This document shows, one piece after another, positions 1 to 9,824 of a stretch of 64,000 nt of DNA. Source of the stretch: Litorilituus sediminis. GTDB lineage: Bacteria > Pseudomonadota > Gammaproteobacteria > Enterobacterales > Alteromonadaceae. Positions within the stretch are counted from its first letter, which is position 1. Each line of letters opens with the position of its first letter. The position numbers were made by a program, and so were the translations under genes. Below the pieces are notes generated by a model. That model was not told where the DNA came from, did not search any database, and worked only from the letters and a program-made list of their open reading frames with translations. The stretch spans positions 2,232,001-2,296,000 of the forward strand of contig NZ_CP034759.1 in NCBI RefSeq assembly GCF_004295665.1, written 5' to 3'.

Positions 1-313
1 TGGCAATAATATCGTCAACTGATAGCTTTTGTTGGCCAATAAAAGCTAAAACACACTGTGAAAAAAAATATGCTAATTCAATATCTAAACTAAACGCCAG
101 TTCTATTTCGTTATGATTTGGGCAATATAAAGCCGTTATTTTCTTATTTAATGCAGGTGAATAAGCTTGATAATAACTAGCAACGAGTTTTGCTTTACCT
201 TGTGTAAAACTCACTAAGGCTAAATCAACCCCATCAGCGCTGGTACCCGACATCAAGCCGATATAATATTTACCTGCCAATAATGATATATCAGCTTCTA
301 TATTAGTCTTCAC
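1..313 (-). CDS. anmK: Anhydro-N-acetylmuramic acid kinase, N-terminal part (runs off the window)
   Basis: This frame reads leftward off the window edge without a stop. It begins at a GTG that overlaps the end of mepM by 11 bases and encodes MKTNIEADIS, then KYYIGLMSGTSADGVDLALV. The GLMSGTSxDGVD signature is the ATP-binding start of AnmK, which phosphorylates 1,6-anhydro-MurNAc during cell-wall recycling. About 104 codons are present against roughly 370 in the family, cut only by the window boundary. The overlap with the murein endopeptidase gene upstream suggests one cell-wall turnover operon (mepM-anmK), an order common in gammaproteobacteria. The GTG start is my choice; an in-frame TTG lies ten codons further in. 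Confidence 0.88.
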   Translation of the reverse strand, partial: MKTNIEADISLLAGKYYIGLMSGTSADGVDLALVSFTQGKAKLVASYYQAYSPALNKKITALYCPNHNEIELAFSLDIELAYFFSQCVLAFIGQQKLSVDDIIA

Positions 314-1706
314 TTGCTAAACCATTAGCTGAACCAGCTTGCATCGACAAGACCGCACTTTTCACACCATTTAGCTCTTCTATGCGCTTATTTGCCAACG
401 CAGTAAATTCTGCTTTGTATTTTTTCGCGATAGGTTTGGCATCAGGCAATTTAACGGTTCTTGGATTTCTATGCACGCCATTTAATAAGAATTCATAATG
501 TAAGTGCGGCCCTGCCGCTAAACCAGTAGCACCAACATAACCAATGACCTGACCTTGCTTCACTCGCTGGCCTTTTTTAACTGAAGGTCGTTTGGAAAAG
601 TGTAAATACTTAGTCACTATGCCATTGCCATGCTGAATAAATACATAATTACCATTGTATTTATTATACGTTGCATGAGTTACTTTACCATTACCCGCAG
701 CTACAACAGGTGTGCCAGTTTTGGCTGCGTAATCAATACCATTATGTGCTTTCCAGCGTTTTTGCACAGGATGAAAACGCTTAGGTTTAAAGCTAGAGCT
801 TATATACTTAAAATTCACCGGCGCACGTAAAAACGCCTTACGCATACTTTTACCATCGGGCGTGTAATATTCGCCATCGGTAAATCTTACCGCTTGAAAT
901 ACTTCACCTTGGTTTACAAACTCTGCCGCTAAAATATTGCCTGTGCCAATATATTCGCCATCAACATACTGCTGTTCATAAATAACATGGAAACTATCGT
1001 CTTCACGTATATCTTGTGCAAAATCGATATCCCAACCAAAAATATTGGCAAAGTTAATTATTTGACTGTCAGTTAACCCCGCTTTAACGCCAGCATTCCA
1101 AAAGCTCGAGGTAATTTGGCCACTACTAAAGTTTTCTCTTACTTCAACAGTTTTACTTTCTTTATGCGCTTGATAACGATCACCAACCAAGTTAATAAAC
1201 AAGGTTTCTGTTTTAGACAAAGGGTATTCTAAAGCCACCAATTGCTTATTTTCATCACTACCAATACGAATTTTATCGCCGACATTGATCTTTTTCAGTA
1301 ACTTACTTTCTTCACCTTTTGCAGTACTTACCGCATAAGTTGTTTGCGCACTAAAACCTAAACGCTTAAAAATCCTTGCTAGTGAATCCCCTTTGCGTAC
1401 CTTAGCAGTTTGCCACGATAAATGGATTTTTTGCTCTGAAGATACGGGTTTTGCTTCTGGGTCAACAACGACGATATCTTGCTTAGCGACCTCAACTTTA
1501 GGTAGTGCGATTGGTTTACTGTCAGTGATGGGTTGTGACTGCTGCGGTAAAGCAACTTGATAACGCTGCCCTACGGCCAATTGATTAACCTCAACTTCCT
1601 CTTCGCTAGGCCATATCAGCATGATTAGCATAATAGACAGTAACGAACTAATAACGATGCGATGTAACTTGGGTAACTGTAAAAAAGTTTCTATGAGGTT
1701 TTTCAA
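303..1706 (-). CDS. mepM: Murein DD-endopeptidase, M23 family, LysM-like domain (MepM/YebA type)
   Basis: A 467-residue cell-envelope peptidase. One membrane anchor lies at about residues 16-33 (LHRIVISSLLSIMLIMLIW). It is followed by a LysM/OapA-like domain (about 95-150, VRKGDSLARIFKRLG) and a C-terminal M23 metallopeptidase domain (about 310-420). Zinc ligands are visible as HNGIDYAA (His and Asp) and the HLHYEF motif, with HGNGIVTKYLH between them. The family cleaves D-Ala-mDAP cross-links so that new murein can be inserted; length and domain order match E. coli MepM. The gene is divergent from tyrS and its 3' end overlaps the anmK start. Confidence 0.93.
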   Translation of the reverse strand: MKNLIETFLQLPKLHRIVISSLLSIMLIMLIWPSEEEVEVNQLAVGQRYQVALPQQSQPITDSKPIALPKVEVAKQDIVVVDPEAKPVSSEQKIHLSWQTAKVRKGDSLARIFKRLGFSAQTTYAVSTAKGEESKLLKKINVGDKIRIGSDENKQLVALEYPLSKTETLFINLVGDRYQAHKESKTVEVRENFSSGQITSSFWNAGVKAGLTDSQIINFANIFGWDIDFAQDIREDDSFHVIYEQQYVDGEYIGTGNILAAEFVNQGEVFQAVRFTDGEYYTPDGKSMRKAFLRAPVNFKYISSSFKPKRFHPVQKRWKAHNGIDYAAKTGTPVVAAGNGKVTHATYNKYNGNYVFIQHGNGIVTKYLHFSKRPSVKKGQRVKQGQVIGYVGATGLAAGPHLHYEFLLNGVHRNPRTVKLPDAKPIAKKYKAEFTALANKRIEELNGVKSAVLSMQAGSANGLASED

Positions 1707-1980
1707 GGAATTACTACTTTATCTTTATCTAATCTTAAGCCAATAAGCTTGGGGAAACAGGATCATTTTCACCTACTATAACAAAACTTTTAAAAAAAAT
1801 ACCGCTAGAACTTGCTTTAGGGTTTTATCCCAACACTAAAGTGCAGTAGAATTCAGCTAACTATGACCTTAATTTGTCTACCTTTTAGCAACTGCAGCCA
1901 AAATCGCTTAACCATAAGCGACAATCAGTCAATGTAAACGTGGCAAATTAACCCAATCTTTTTACCTGTGGAGCCTAGCA

Positions 1981-3180
1981 ATGACAGATGTCAATCAAGC
2001 ATTTGCCGAACTTAAACGTGGCAGCGAAGAAATACTGCTTGAAGAAGAATTATTAGAAAAATTAAAAACCGGCAAGCCATTAAAAATCAAGGCTGGTTTT
2101 GATCCAACTGCACCTGATTTGCATTTAGGCCATACAGTACTTATCAATAAACTACGCCAATTCCAGCAATTGGGCCATGAAGTTATCTTTTTAATTGGTG
2201 ACTTTACCGGCATGATTGGCGATCCAACAGGTAAAAACGTTACCCGTAAGCCATTAACCAAAGAAGATGTGCTTGCTAATGCGGAAACTTATAAAGAGCA
2301 AGTTTTTAAAATATTAGATCCTGCCAAAACCACAGTGGCTTTTAACTCGACTTGGATGGATGAGCTAGGCGCAGCTGGCATGTTAAAATTAGCATCACGT
2401 CAAACAGTTGCCCGCATGTTAGAGCGTGATGACTTTAAAAAGCGCTACGCTGGTGGTCAACCTATTGCTATCCACGAGTTTATGTACCCACTAGTACAAG
2501 GTTGGGATTCAGTCGCCCTAGAGTCTGATGTTGAATTAGGCGGTACAGATCAAAAATTCAACTTACTTATGGGTCGAGAGTTACAAAAGTCTGAAGGTCA
2601 ACGTCCACAAACCGTATTGATGATGCCATTACTTGAAGGTTTAGATGGCGTACAGAAAATGTCTAAATCATTAGGTAACTACATAGGTATTACTGACAGC
2701 CCAAGCGACATGTTTGGTAAAATTATGTCTATTTCAGATGAGCTAATGTGGCGCTACTATGAGTTACTAAGCTTTAAAGAATTGACTGTTATTGAAGGTT
2801 ACAAAGCCAAAGTAGCCGATGGCGCGAACCCACGCGATGTGAAGATTGATTTAGCAAAAGAGTTAATTGCGCGTTTTCATGATGAAGAAGCCGCACAAGC
2901 TGCTCATAACGAGTTTATTAACCGTTTCCAAAAAGGTGCGATGCCAGAAGATATGCCAGAATTAGAGTTGGCTCCAGAAGGCGGCGAAATTGCCATTGCC
3001 AACCTACTTAAAGAAGCGGGCTTAGTAAGCAGCACGTCAGATGCTATGCGTATGATAAAACAAGGTGCAGCTAAGATTGATGGCGAAAAAGTTGCAGATA
3101 AAAGCTTAACAATATCATCTGGCACTACGGCTGTTTACCAAGTAGGTAAACGCAAATTTGCTCGTGTAACAATCAAATAG
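1981..3180 (+). CDS. tyrS: Tyrosine--tRNA ligase
   Basis: A cytoplasmic class I aminoacyl-tRNA synthetase that charges tRNA-Tyr; 399 residues. The Rossmann catalytic domain carries the HIGH-type motif as HLGHT (about residues 48-52) and the KMSKS loop (about 227-231). [13 protein letters not shown], part of the tyrosine-binding fold, is also clear. A C-terminal S4 RNA-binding domain covers about 335-399. The sequence is of the TyrZ-like branch used by many gammaproteobacteria (start [14 protein letters not shown]) rather than E. coli TyrS. The gene stands alone between a divergent mepM and a strong terminator. Confidence 0.97.
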   Translation: MTDVNQAFAELKRGSEEILLEEELLEKLKTGKPLKIKAGFDPTAPDLHLGHTVLINKLRQFQQLGHEVIFLIGDFTGMIGDPTGKNVTRKPLTKEDVLANAETYKEQVFKILDPAKTTVAFNSTWMDELGAAGMLKLASRQTVARMLERDDFKKRYAGGQPIAIHEFMYPLVQGWDSVALESDVELGGTDQKFNLLMGRELQKSEGQRPQTVLMMPLLEGLDGVQKMSKSLGNYIGITDSPSDMFGKIMSISDELMWRYYELLSFKELTVIEGYKAKVADGANPRDVKIDLAKELIARFHDEEAAQAAHNEFINRFQKGAMPEDMPELELAPEGGEIAIANLLKEAGLVSSTSDAMRMIKQGAAKIDGEKVADKSLTISSGTTAVYQVGKRKFARVTIK

Positions 3181-3222
3181 CCCCTAGTTTTAGCTATAAA
3201 ACAAAAAATAAGCGATAAAAGT

Positions 3223-3256
3223 AGCGATAAAACCAGCAGGTTTTGTCGCTTTTTTA
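3223..3256 (+). terminator. Rho-independent terminator of tyrS
   Basis: A 12-bp stem (AGCGATAAAACC paired with GGTTTTGTCGCT, one G-U pair, AGCA loop) is followed directly by a run of T. It begins 43 bases after the tyrS stop. Confidence 0.9.
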
Positions 3257-3380
3257 TACACAAAAGCCCCATACATCTAGTCACCCACAGCCTATTTAGC
3301 CGAATAACCTTATAGAGCACATGGTTAAAGGTTATTGTTTTTATAGAAGTTTTCTTCTCTCTTTCAAAGCATAGTTTTTA

Positions 3381-3394
3381 TTGATCTAAATCAT
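3381..3394. promoter_or_regulatory. FNR/ANR-type box upstream of nosR
   Basis: TTGATCTAAATCAT matches the FNR-family consensus TTGAT-N4-ATCAA at nine of ten defined positions. It is centred about 103 bases before the nosR start. Oxygen-sensing FNR/ANR or NO-sensing DNR proteins bind such sites to activate denitrification genes under low oxygen. The match is seen in the sequence; which regulator uses it is inference. Confidence 0.75.
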
Positions 3395-3490
3395 AACGAA
3401 TCCATACAAGATCGTTACACTGTGACATATTGTCGCACTCCGTCCTTTTTTGCCGTGCGTTTTTCAAATAAATAAAGTGAAGGTCGCTTT

Positions 3491-5644
3491 ATGTTACATA
3501 GTTTTTTACAGTATTTTTCTAAGAAAACCCTAGTAAAGCTAATACAAATATTGCTATTAGCCTTTGCATTTGTGTTACCTGCTCATGCCCTTTTTGTTAG
3601 CCCGCCTAAAGATCCCATGCCGCTAATCAAAGAGATTTTCCCTGAGCACAGCAAAATTAGTGATAAAGTTTCAGCCAAGGAAGGTGCTCCATTAGTTTGG
3701 ACGATTTACAAAGGAGAAGAAGTCCTAGGCTACGCCTTTGAAACTAACGACTTAGCTAAAATTCCCGCCTATTCTGGTGAACCAGTAAACATGCTAGTGG
3801 CCATGGATCCTCAAGGGGTTTACCTTGGCGCTAAAGTACTAGAGCATCATGAGCCGATTATTTTAGCCGGTATTCCAGAAACAAAATTACACGAGTTTGC
3901 CGATCAATATGACGGCCTAAGTGTGAAAGACAGATTAAAAGTGGGTGGTAATCAAACTGAAGGTATCGTTCATATCGATGGTCTTTCAGGTGCTACAGTA
4001 ACGGTTATGGTGATGAATGTGGCCATTGTAAAATCAGCCACTCAAGTTGCCCGCTCACTTGGCATCATCAGTAAAAGCCAAGAAATTATTCAACCTATGG
4101 GCACCATTTACCCTGACCTATTTGAAAAGTCCGATTGGCTTACCTTAACAGGTGATGGTTCAATTCGTAAACTTTACTTAAACCGTAAAACGGTAGATGA
4201 AGCCTTTGTTGGCACAGAAGCTGAACACGTTGATGAAGCTAGCGCCGAGCAAAAGCAAGATATGTTTGCTGAAATCTACTTTGCGCAATTAAATATCCCA
4301 ACCGTTGGCCGTAATTTACTTGGTGATAGTGAATACGAATACCTGATGTCAACGTTAAAGCCGGGCGAGCATGCGGTAATTTTAATGGGTACAGGCTACT
4401 CATTTAAAGGCTCAGGTTATGTGCGCGGGGCAATATTTGACCGTATTCAAGTGCTACAAAATGGTGAAGCCATTGCCTTTAGAGATTTAGATCACGCCCG
4501 CGTACCCGACATTTATATTGATGGTGCGCCTAACTTTAATGAACGCTCAATCTTTATTATTCGTGACCATCACGAATTTAATCCAGCATCAGATTGGCAG
4601 TTAGAATTATTAGTTCGCCGTCAAACAGGGCCTTTAGACAGTATCTTTACTAGCTTTAAGGCTGACTATCACACGTTAGATAAATACGTCGATCGCCCAC
4701 CAGTCATCATGCCAGAGCCTGAATTGACGCTGGCTCAGCAAGTATGGAAAGAAAAAGATGCCGAAGTAATTGTCCTCTTTGTGTTATTAGCAATATTACT
4801 GGCGGTACTGTTCTTACAAGATATTTTAGTGCGCCACCCAACCTTTATGCACAACTTCCGCCATCTGTTCTTAATTATTACTGTAGTTTTTATTGGTTGG
4901 TCATGGGGCGGACAGTTATCGGTAGTAAATGTCTTTACCTTCTTACAAGCCTTTATGTCTGATTTCTCTTGGGATTTATTCTTGCTTGATCCTGTAATTT
5001 TCATTCTTTGGGGCGCAGCCGCAGTTACCATGTTGCTGTGGGGGCGAGCGGTATATTGCGGCTGGCTCTGCCCATTTGGTGCTTTGCAAGAGTTAATCAA
5101 TGTTTTTGCTCGCTACATAAAAATTCCACAATTTGAGCTTCCTTGGGCAGTACATGAGCGTCTTTGGGCGGTGAAATATCTCATCCTTCTTGGTTTGTTC
5201 GGCTTATCTATGGAGTCATTAGCAACGGCTGAACAGTTTGCCGAAGTAGAGCCATTTAAGACCACCTTCTTATTAAAGTTTGATCGCGAGTGGCCGTTTG
5301 TACTGTATGCCAGTGCCTTATTGTTAATTAACGTTTTCAATCGCAAATTCTTCTGCCGCTATTTATGTCCATTAGGAGCCGCCCTTTCAACCAGTAATAG
5401 CGTGCGCTTATTTAGCTGGTTACGTCGTCGCCCTGAGTGTGGTCAACCATGTAAAACCTGTGCGAAAGAATGTGAAATTCAAGCTATTAATCCAGACGGT
5501 GAAATTAACATGCGTGAATGTCACTACTGTCTGGATTGTCAGGTGACTTATTTCAATGAGGAAAAATGTCCACCATTGAAAAAATTAGCCCGTAAGAAAG
5601 CAAAGTATAAAGAAACAGAAATTGATGCAGTCAATGTTGCCTAG
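3491..5644 (+). CDS. nosR: NosR, membrane flavo-iron-sulfur protein for nitrous oxide respiration
   Basis: NosR is needed for nosZ expression and for electron delivery to N2O reductase. The 717 residues show an N-terminal signal/anchor, a periplasmic FMN-binding domain with the flavinylation motif SGAT (Thr about 169), several membrane helices (about 425-620) and CxxxCP motifs (CGWLCPFG and CRYLCPLG). A C-terminal ferredoxin-like part carries CGQPCKTCAKEC and CHYCLDC. Covalent FMN attachment normally needs an ApbE-type transferase (NosX), which is not encoded nearby. nosR precedes nosZ by 83 bases and has an FNR-type box about 100 bases upstream. Confidence 0.96.
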   Translation: MLHSFLQYFSKKTLVKLIQILLLAFAFVLPAHALFVSPPKDPMPLIKEIFPEHSKISDKVSAKEGAPLVWTIYKGEEVLGYAFETNDLAKIPAYSGEPVNMLVAMDPQGVYLGAKVLEHHEPIILAGIPETKLHEFADQYDGLSVKDRLKVGGNQTEGIVHIDGLSGATVTVMVMNVAIVKSATQVARSLGIISKSQEIIQPMGTIYPDLFEKSDWLTLTGDGSIRKLYLNRKTVDEAFVGTEAEHVDEASAEQKQDMFAEIYFAQLNIPTVGRNLLGDSEYEYLMSTLKPGEHAVILMGTGYSFKGSGYVRGAIFDRIQVLQNGEAIAFRDLDHARVPDIYIDGAPNFNERSIFIIRDHHEFNPASDWQLELLVRRQTGPLDSIFTSFKADYHTLDKYVDRPPVIMPEPELTLAQQVWKEKDAEVIVLFVLLAILLAVLFLQDILVRHPTFMHNFRHLFLIITVVFIGWSWGGQLSVVNVFTFLQAFMSDFSWDLFLLDPVIFILWGAAAVTMLLWGRAVYCGWLCPFGALQELINVFARYIKIPQFELPWAVHERLWAVKYLILLGLFGLSMESLATAEQFAEVEPFKTTFLLKFDREWPFVLYASALLLINVFNRKFFCRYLCPLGAALSTSNSVRLFSWLRRRPECGQPCKTCAKECEIQAINPDGEINMRECHYCLDCQVTYFNEEKCPPLKKLARKKAKYKETEIDAVNVA

Positions 5645-5727
5645 ACAATAACGCTGCACACAATGAAATTTAACGAATAACAACATTGATAAAACTATGA
5701 CAAGTTTATTAAAAGTGGAGAAAGGTA

Positions 5728-7626
5728 ATGAGTAAAGAAGAAAATACTACCAATGAGGTAGCATTGGAAAATGAAGGACGCCGTAAATTTTTCGGTAAAA
5801 CAGCATTACTTGGTGCTGGTGCCGTAGCTGCCCCTATGACAGCAGCTATGTTCGCATCAACTGCCAAAGCAAAAGCTGCTGAATCTGGTAATAGTCCATT
5901 TGTTCATCCAGGTGAGTTAGATGAGTACTACGGTTTCTGGTCAGGCGGTCACTCAGGTGAAGTACGTATTTTAGGTATTCCTTCAATGCGTGAACTAATG
6001 CGTATTCCAGTATTCAACACTGACTCAGCTACAGGTTGGGGTTTAACTGACGAATCTAAGCGTATTAAAGGCGACAGCGCACATATTATGGCTGGTGACT
6101 CGCATCACCCGCATATGTCTATGACTGACGGTCGTTACAATGGTAAATACGTTTTCATTAACGATAAAGCAAACTCTCGCGTTGCTCGTATTCGCTGTGA
6201 TGTGATGAAGTGTGACAAGATGATCACTATCCCTAACGTGCAAGCCGTTCACGGTTTACGTGTACAAAAAGTACCTCACACAAAATACGTTATCTGTAAC
6301 GGTGAATTTGAAATCCCAATGAACAATGACGGCAAAGCATCTTTAGAAGATGTCAGCACGTACCGTTCATTATTCAACGTTATCGACGCTGAGAAAATGG
6401 AAGTAGCCTTCCAAGTCATGGTTGATGGTAACTTAGATAACACTGATGCTGACTACGATGGTAAATACTTCGCTTCAACTTCATACAACTCAGAAATGGG
6501 TATGAACTTAGGTGAAATGATCGCAGCAGAACGTGATCACGTTGTAGTATTTAACCTAGCACGTTGTGAAGCAGCATTAAAAGCGGGTAAGTTCAAAACT
6601 TACAATGGTAACAATGTACCAGTATTAGACGGTCGTAAAGGCTCTGAATTAACTCGCTATATCCCAGTACCTAAATCACCTCATGGTATCAATACTTCAC
6701 CTGATGGTAAGTACTTCATGGCTAACGGTAAGTTATCTCCTACTGTATCAATTATTTCTATTAAGAAATTAGATGCATTATTTGCTAACAAGATTAAGCC
6801 ACGTGACACTATCGTTGGTGAGCCAGAATTAGGCTTAGGTCCACTTCACACTGCTTTCGATAACAAAGGTCATGCTTTCACAACCTTATTCCTAGATAGC
6901 CAAGTAGCTAAGTGGAATATTGAAGAAGCGATTCAAGCGTACAATGGTAAGAAAGTTAACTACATTCGCCAAAAACTAGACGTTCACTATCAACCAGGCC
7001 ACAACTCTACCTCTTCAGGTGAAACTCGTGACGCAGATGGCAAGTGGTTAGTTTGTTTATGTAAGTTTTCTAAAGATAGATTCTTACCTGTTGGTCCATT
7101 AAAAGCAGAAAATGATCAGTTAATTGATATTTCTGGCGACGAAATGAAACTTGTTCATGACGGACCAACTTTTGCTGAACCACATGACGGTACTATTATT
7201 CACCGCTCTAAAGTTAAGCCAAAGAAAGTATGGACTCGTGACGATCCAATCTTCGCTCCTACCTTAGAGCAAGCGAAGAAAGATGGCGTGAATACTATGA
7301 CTGATAACAAGGTTATCCGCGATAAGAACGATCCGAAGAAAGTACGTGTTTACATGACATCTGTTGCACCAAACTACGGCATGACTGAGTTTAAAGTTAA
7401 ATTAGGTGATGAAGTAACGGTTATCATAACTAACCTAGATATGGTAGAAGATGTGGCTCACGGTTTCTGTATGACCAACCACGGCGTACAAATGGAAATC
7501 AGTCCACAGCAAACCTCATCTATTACCTTTACGGCTGACAAGCCGGGTGTTCAGTGGTATTACTGTAACTGGTTCTGTCACGCACTACATATGGAAATGC
7601 GTGGTCGTATGTTAGTTGAAGCTTAA
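5728..7626 (+). CDS. nosZ: Nitrous-oxide reductase, Tat-exported (clade I type)
   Basis: The periplasmic copper enzyme reducing N2O to N2; 632 residues. A twin-arginine signal (RRKFFG, Arg18-Arg19) identifies the Tat-exported clade I form. The seven-bladed propeller carries histidine motifs expected for the CuZ cluster ([35 protein letters not shown]). The C-terminal cupredoxin domain holds the CuA site: Cys613, Cys617, His621 and Met624 fit CxxxCxxxHxxM. A good ribosome site (GGAGAAAGG) precedes the ATG. The last coding bases and the terminator have been copied in tandem three more times downstream. Confidence 0.98.
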   Translation: MSKEENTTNEVALENEGRRKFFGKTALLGAGAVAAPMTAAMFASTAKAKAAESGNSPFVHPGELDEYYGFWSGGHSGEVRILGIPSMRELMRIPVFNTDSATGWGLTDESKRIKGDSAHIMAGDSHHPHMSMTDGRYNGKYVFINDKANSRVARIRCDVMKCDKMITIPNVQAVHGLRVQKVPHTKYVICNGEFEIPMNNDGKASLEDVSTYRSLFNVIDAEKMEVAFQVMVDGNLDNTDADYDGKYFASTSYNSEMGMNLGEMIAAERDHVVVFNLARCEAALKAGKFKTYNGNNVPVLDGRKGSELTRYIPVPKSPHGINTSPDGKYFMANGKLSPTVSIISIKKLDALFANKIKPRDTIVGEPELGLGPLHTAFDNKGHAFTTLFLDSQVAKWNIEEAIQAYNGKKVNYIRQKLDVHYQPGHNSTSSGETRDADGKWLVCLCKFSKDRFLPVGPLKAENDQLIDISGDEMKLVHDGPTFAEPHDGTIIHRSKVKPKKVWTRDDPIFAPTLEQAKKDGVNTMTDNKVIRDKNDPKKVRVYMTSVAPNYGMTEFKVKLGDEVTVIITNLDMVEDVAHGFCMTNHGVQMEISPQQTSSITFTADKPGVQWYYCNWFCHALHMEMRGRMLVEA

Positions 7627-7661
7627 GCTTTAATTTAACTACAACAGACAGTTAACCAATT

Positions 7662-7695
7662 AAAAACCTGATGCCTTTGGTATCAGGTTTTTTAT
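7662..7695 (+). terminator. Terminator of nosZ (first copy, probably bidirectional)
   Basis: AAAAACCTGAT pairs with ATCAGGTTTTT around a 9-base loop, with A-rich and T-rich flanks on both sides. The hairpin could therefore stop transcription from either strand. It lies 36 bases after the nosZ stop. Confidence 0.88.
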
Positions 7696-7850
7696 TTCTT
7701 AAAAGAAAACGACTGAACCAGTTCTGTCACGCAGCTGTACTAATCAAAGCAAACTAATCATGACCTAAGCATGGAAATGCGTGGTCGTATGCTTATGTTA
7801 GGAAAGTGAAGCTTAATTAATAGCTTTATATTAACGACAGTTAGTTAATT

Positions 7851-7884
7851 AAAACCTGATGCCTTTGGTATCAGGTTTTTTATT
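7851..7884 (+). terminator. Second copy of the nosZ terminator
   Basis: The same stem and loop as at 7662, carried in the second repeat unit. It is bidirectional in form. Confidence 0.8.
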
Positions 7885-8026
7885 TCTTAAAAGAAAACGA
7901 CTGAACCAGTTCTGTCACGCAGCTGTACTAATCAAAGCCAATCAAGCAGGCAATGCGTGGTCGTATGCTTATGTTAGGAAAGTGAAGCTTAATAATATGC
8001 TTTAATTTAACAGCAGATGAAAACAT

Positions 8027-8060
8027 AAAAACCTGATGCCTCTGGTATCAGGTTTTTTAT
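8027..8060 (+). terminator. Third copy of the nosZ terminator
   Basis: The same stem, with one loop change (GCCTCTGGT). It is the copy nearest the convergent gene ending at 8169, so it may also terminate that gene on the minus strand. Confidence 0.8.
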
Positions 8061-8168
8061 TTCCTAAAAAAAACGACTGAACCAGTTCTGTCACGTAGCG
8101 GTACTAGCCAAGCCAATCAAGCATGGCGATGCGTGGGCGTATGCTTATATTAGGAAAGTGAAGCTTAA

Positions 8169-9824
8169 TTAGCAGGCTTTATTGTTTCTTAACTCCGCAG
8201 CATACAAAATATCTGTATCTGCTGCGTAGAAAGATTCTGCACTGCCGTGCTGCCACCAATGCTGCCACATTTCTTCTTCAACTGAGCCATCAATTAAAGC
8301 GTTTTCACTCAGCGGTTCGATCAAACTACCAATCGACATTTGCATACCATAAGGCGAGCGACGTTTGATCATATTCGCAGTCAGCTTTTTAGGCTCATCT
8401 AAACCCATACTTGCCACTAATTCGAAAAAGCTCTTGAGGGTATTATGATGAAAATTCTTAACACGTTCGCTTTTTGCTTCAATATTAATTGCTTGAGCGC
8501 GGGCAGGATCTTGCGTGGCAATGCCGGTAGGACAATTATTTGTATTACAATGCCTTGATTGAATACAGCCAATCGCCATCATCATAGTACGTGCCGCATT
8601 CACAGTATCAGCGCCAACGGCTATTTTTGATAACAAATCAAAGCTAGAAGCGGTTTTACCTGAGGCGATAATTTTAATGTCTTTGCGAAGTCCAACGCCT
8701 TTTAAGGCATTATCAACAAAATAAACGCCCTCTAAACAAGTCATCCCTAAACGATTACTAAACTCGACAGGTGCTGCCCCCGTACCGCCTTCCGCGCCAT
8801 CTACAGTAATAAAATCCGGGGTAATATTTGTTGCCAGCATCGCCTTACACAAGCCCAAAAACTCTGCGGGATTACCAATACATAACTTAAAGCCAACTGG
8901 CTTGCCGCCACTTAAACCTCGTAATTTTTCGATAAAACTAAGTAGCTCCTTTGGCGTGGTGCATTCTGGATTTACAGCTGGCGAGATACAGTCTTTATCC
9001 TGAGAAATATGGCGAATAGCAGCAATTTCATCAGTAATTTTCGCTTTAGGCAGCACGCCGCCATGACCTGGTTTAGCTCCTTGGCTTAACTTTACCTCAA
9101 TCATTTTTATTTGTGCTGATTGTGCCGTCTCTTTAAAACCTTGCTCACTAAAACGGCCATGTTCATCACGGCAACCAAAAAGACCTGTGCCTATCTGCCA
9201 AACCAGATCGCCACCATGTTTTATATGGTAAGGGCTAACACCACCCTCGCCGGTATTATGTAAACATCCTGCTTTTTTCGCGCCTAAATTCAATGCTTCA
9301 ATAGCTGACCAACTGAGCGCGCCAAAACTCATCGCTGAAATATTCAAATAAGGTGCTTGATAAGGCTGCAAGCAATCTTTACCACCTATGCGGACAAGTT
9401 TCGCAGAATCTTTTATATGACTAGGCGCCAGCGAATGCCAAAGGCTTAAATAATTATCTTCAAACAAATCGCGCTGAGTACCAAAGGCGATAGTATCACG
9501 GACATTTTTTGCTCTTTGGTAAACTAAGCTGCGTTGCTCACGATTAAAAGGCTTCTCTTCGGTATCATTCGCAATAAAGTATTGCTGAATTTCGACACGA
9601 TAAGACTCGAGAAAATAACGCAGATAGGCCACTACGGGATATAAGCGATTTAAATTGTGACGACTATAATGCAAGTCATAAAAGCCAACCGCGCTGTAGA
9701 CTAGTGTGAAGCAAAGTAGCGCATAAGCAAGCATACCACCACCTTGAGCCACACAATAAAAAGCGAAAATATTACCCAATGTGGTAATAAACCAATAGAC
9801 CTGCTGCATTATCGTCATTGCCAT
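8169..9824 (-). CDS. FMN-binding glutamate-synthase-like protein, membrane-anchored
   Basis: 551 residues. Two N-terminal membrane segments (about 5-50) are followed by a glutamate-synthase FMN/Fe-S domain. Visible hallmarks are the MSFGALS strand, the NTGEGG and PGHGG loops, ITVDGAEGGTGAAP, and a 3Fe-4S type motif CIQSRHCNTNNCPTG. The glutaminase domain and the GXGXG helix domain of true GltB are absent, so this is the stand-alone family whose substrate is poorly known; calling it glutamate synthase would go beyond the evidence. It is inverted between nosZ and nosD and may not belong functionally to N2O respiration. Its stop codon lies inside the last nosZ-tail repeat. Confidence 0.88.
   Translation of the reverse strand: MAMTIMQQVYWFITTLGNIFAFYCVAQGGGMLAYALLCFTLVYSAVGFYDLHYSRHNLNRLYPVVAYLRYFLESYRVEIQQYFIANDTEEKPFNREQRSLVYQRAKNVRDTIAFGTQRDLFEDNYLSLWHSLAPSHIKDSAKLVRIGGKDCLQPYQAPYLNISAMSFGALSWSAIEALNLGAKKAGCLHNTGEGGVSPYHIKHGGDLVWQIGTGLFGCRDEHGRFSEQGFKETAQSAQIKMIEVKLSQGAKPGHGGVLPKAKITDEIAAIRHISQDKDCISPAVNPECTTPKELLSFIEKLRGLSGGKPVGFKLCIGNPAEFLGLCKAMLATNITPDFITVDGAEGGTGAAPVEFSNRLGMTCLEGVYFVDNALKGVGLRKDIKIIASGKTASSFDLLSKIAVGADTVNAARTMMMAIGCIQSRHCNTNNCPTGIATQDPARAQAINIEAKSERVKNFHHNTLKSFFELVASMGLDEPKKLTANMIKRRSPYGMQMSIGSLIEPLSENALIDGSVEEEMWQHWWQHGSAESFYAADTDILYAAELRNNKAC

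Larger units (their letters stand above)
7571..8181. repeat. Tandem array of decayed nosZ 3' ends, each with a terminator
   Basis: The end of nosZ plus its terminator recurs in tandem. The landmark GTTCTGTCACG falls at 7572, 7721, 7909 and 8085. The landmark ATGCGTGGTCGTATG falls at 7597, 7777 and 7953 and, with one change, at 8129, giving periods of 176-180 bases. Copies 2-4 carry extra bases between the two landmarks and just before GTGAAGCTTAA, so none keeps the CuA reading frame. The first three units end in the same hairpin; the fourth lacks it and runs into the last codons of the convergent gene ending at 8169. Likely origin: repeated duplication of the nosZ tail, or loss of most of tandem nosZ copies. 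Confidence 0.9.

Noticed and set aside
7571..8181. CRISPR array
   Set aside because: The repeats are 150-190 bases long, contiguous, derived from nosZ and have no unique short spacers.
8169..9824. Glutamate synthase large subunit (GltB)
   Set aside because: The glutaminase and GXGXG domains are missing and the protein has membrane helices, so only the central FMN/Fe-S domain family is supported.
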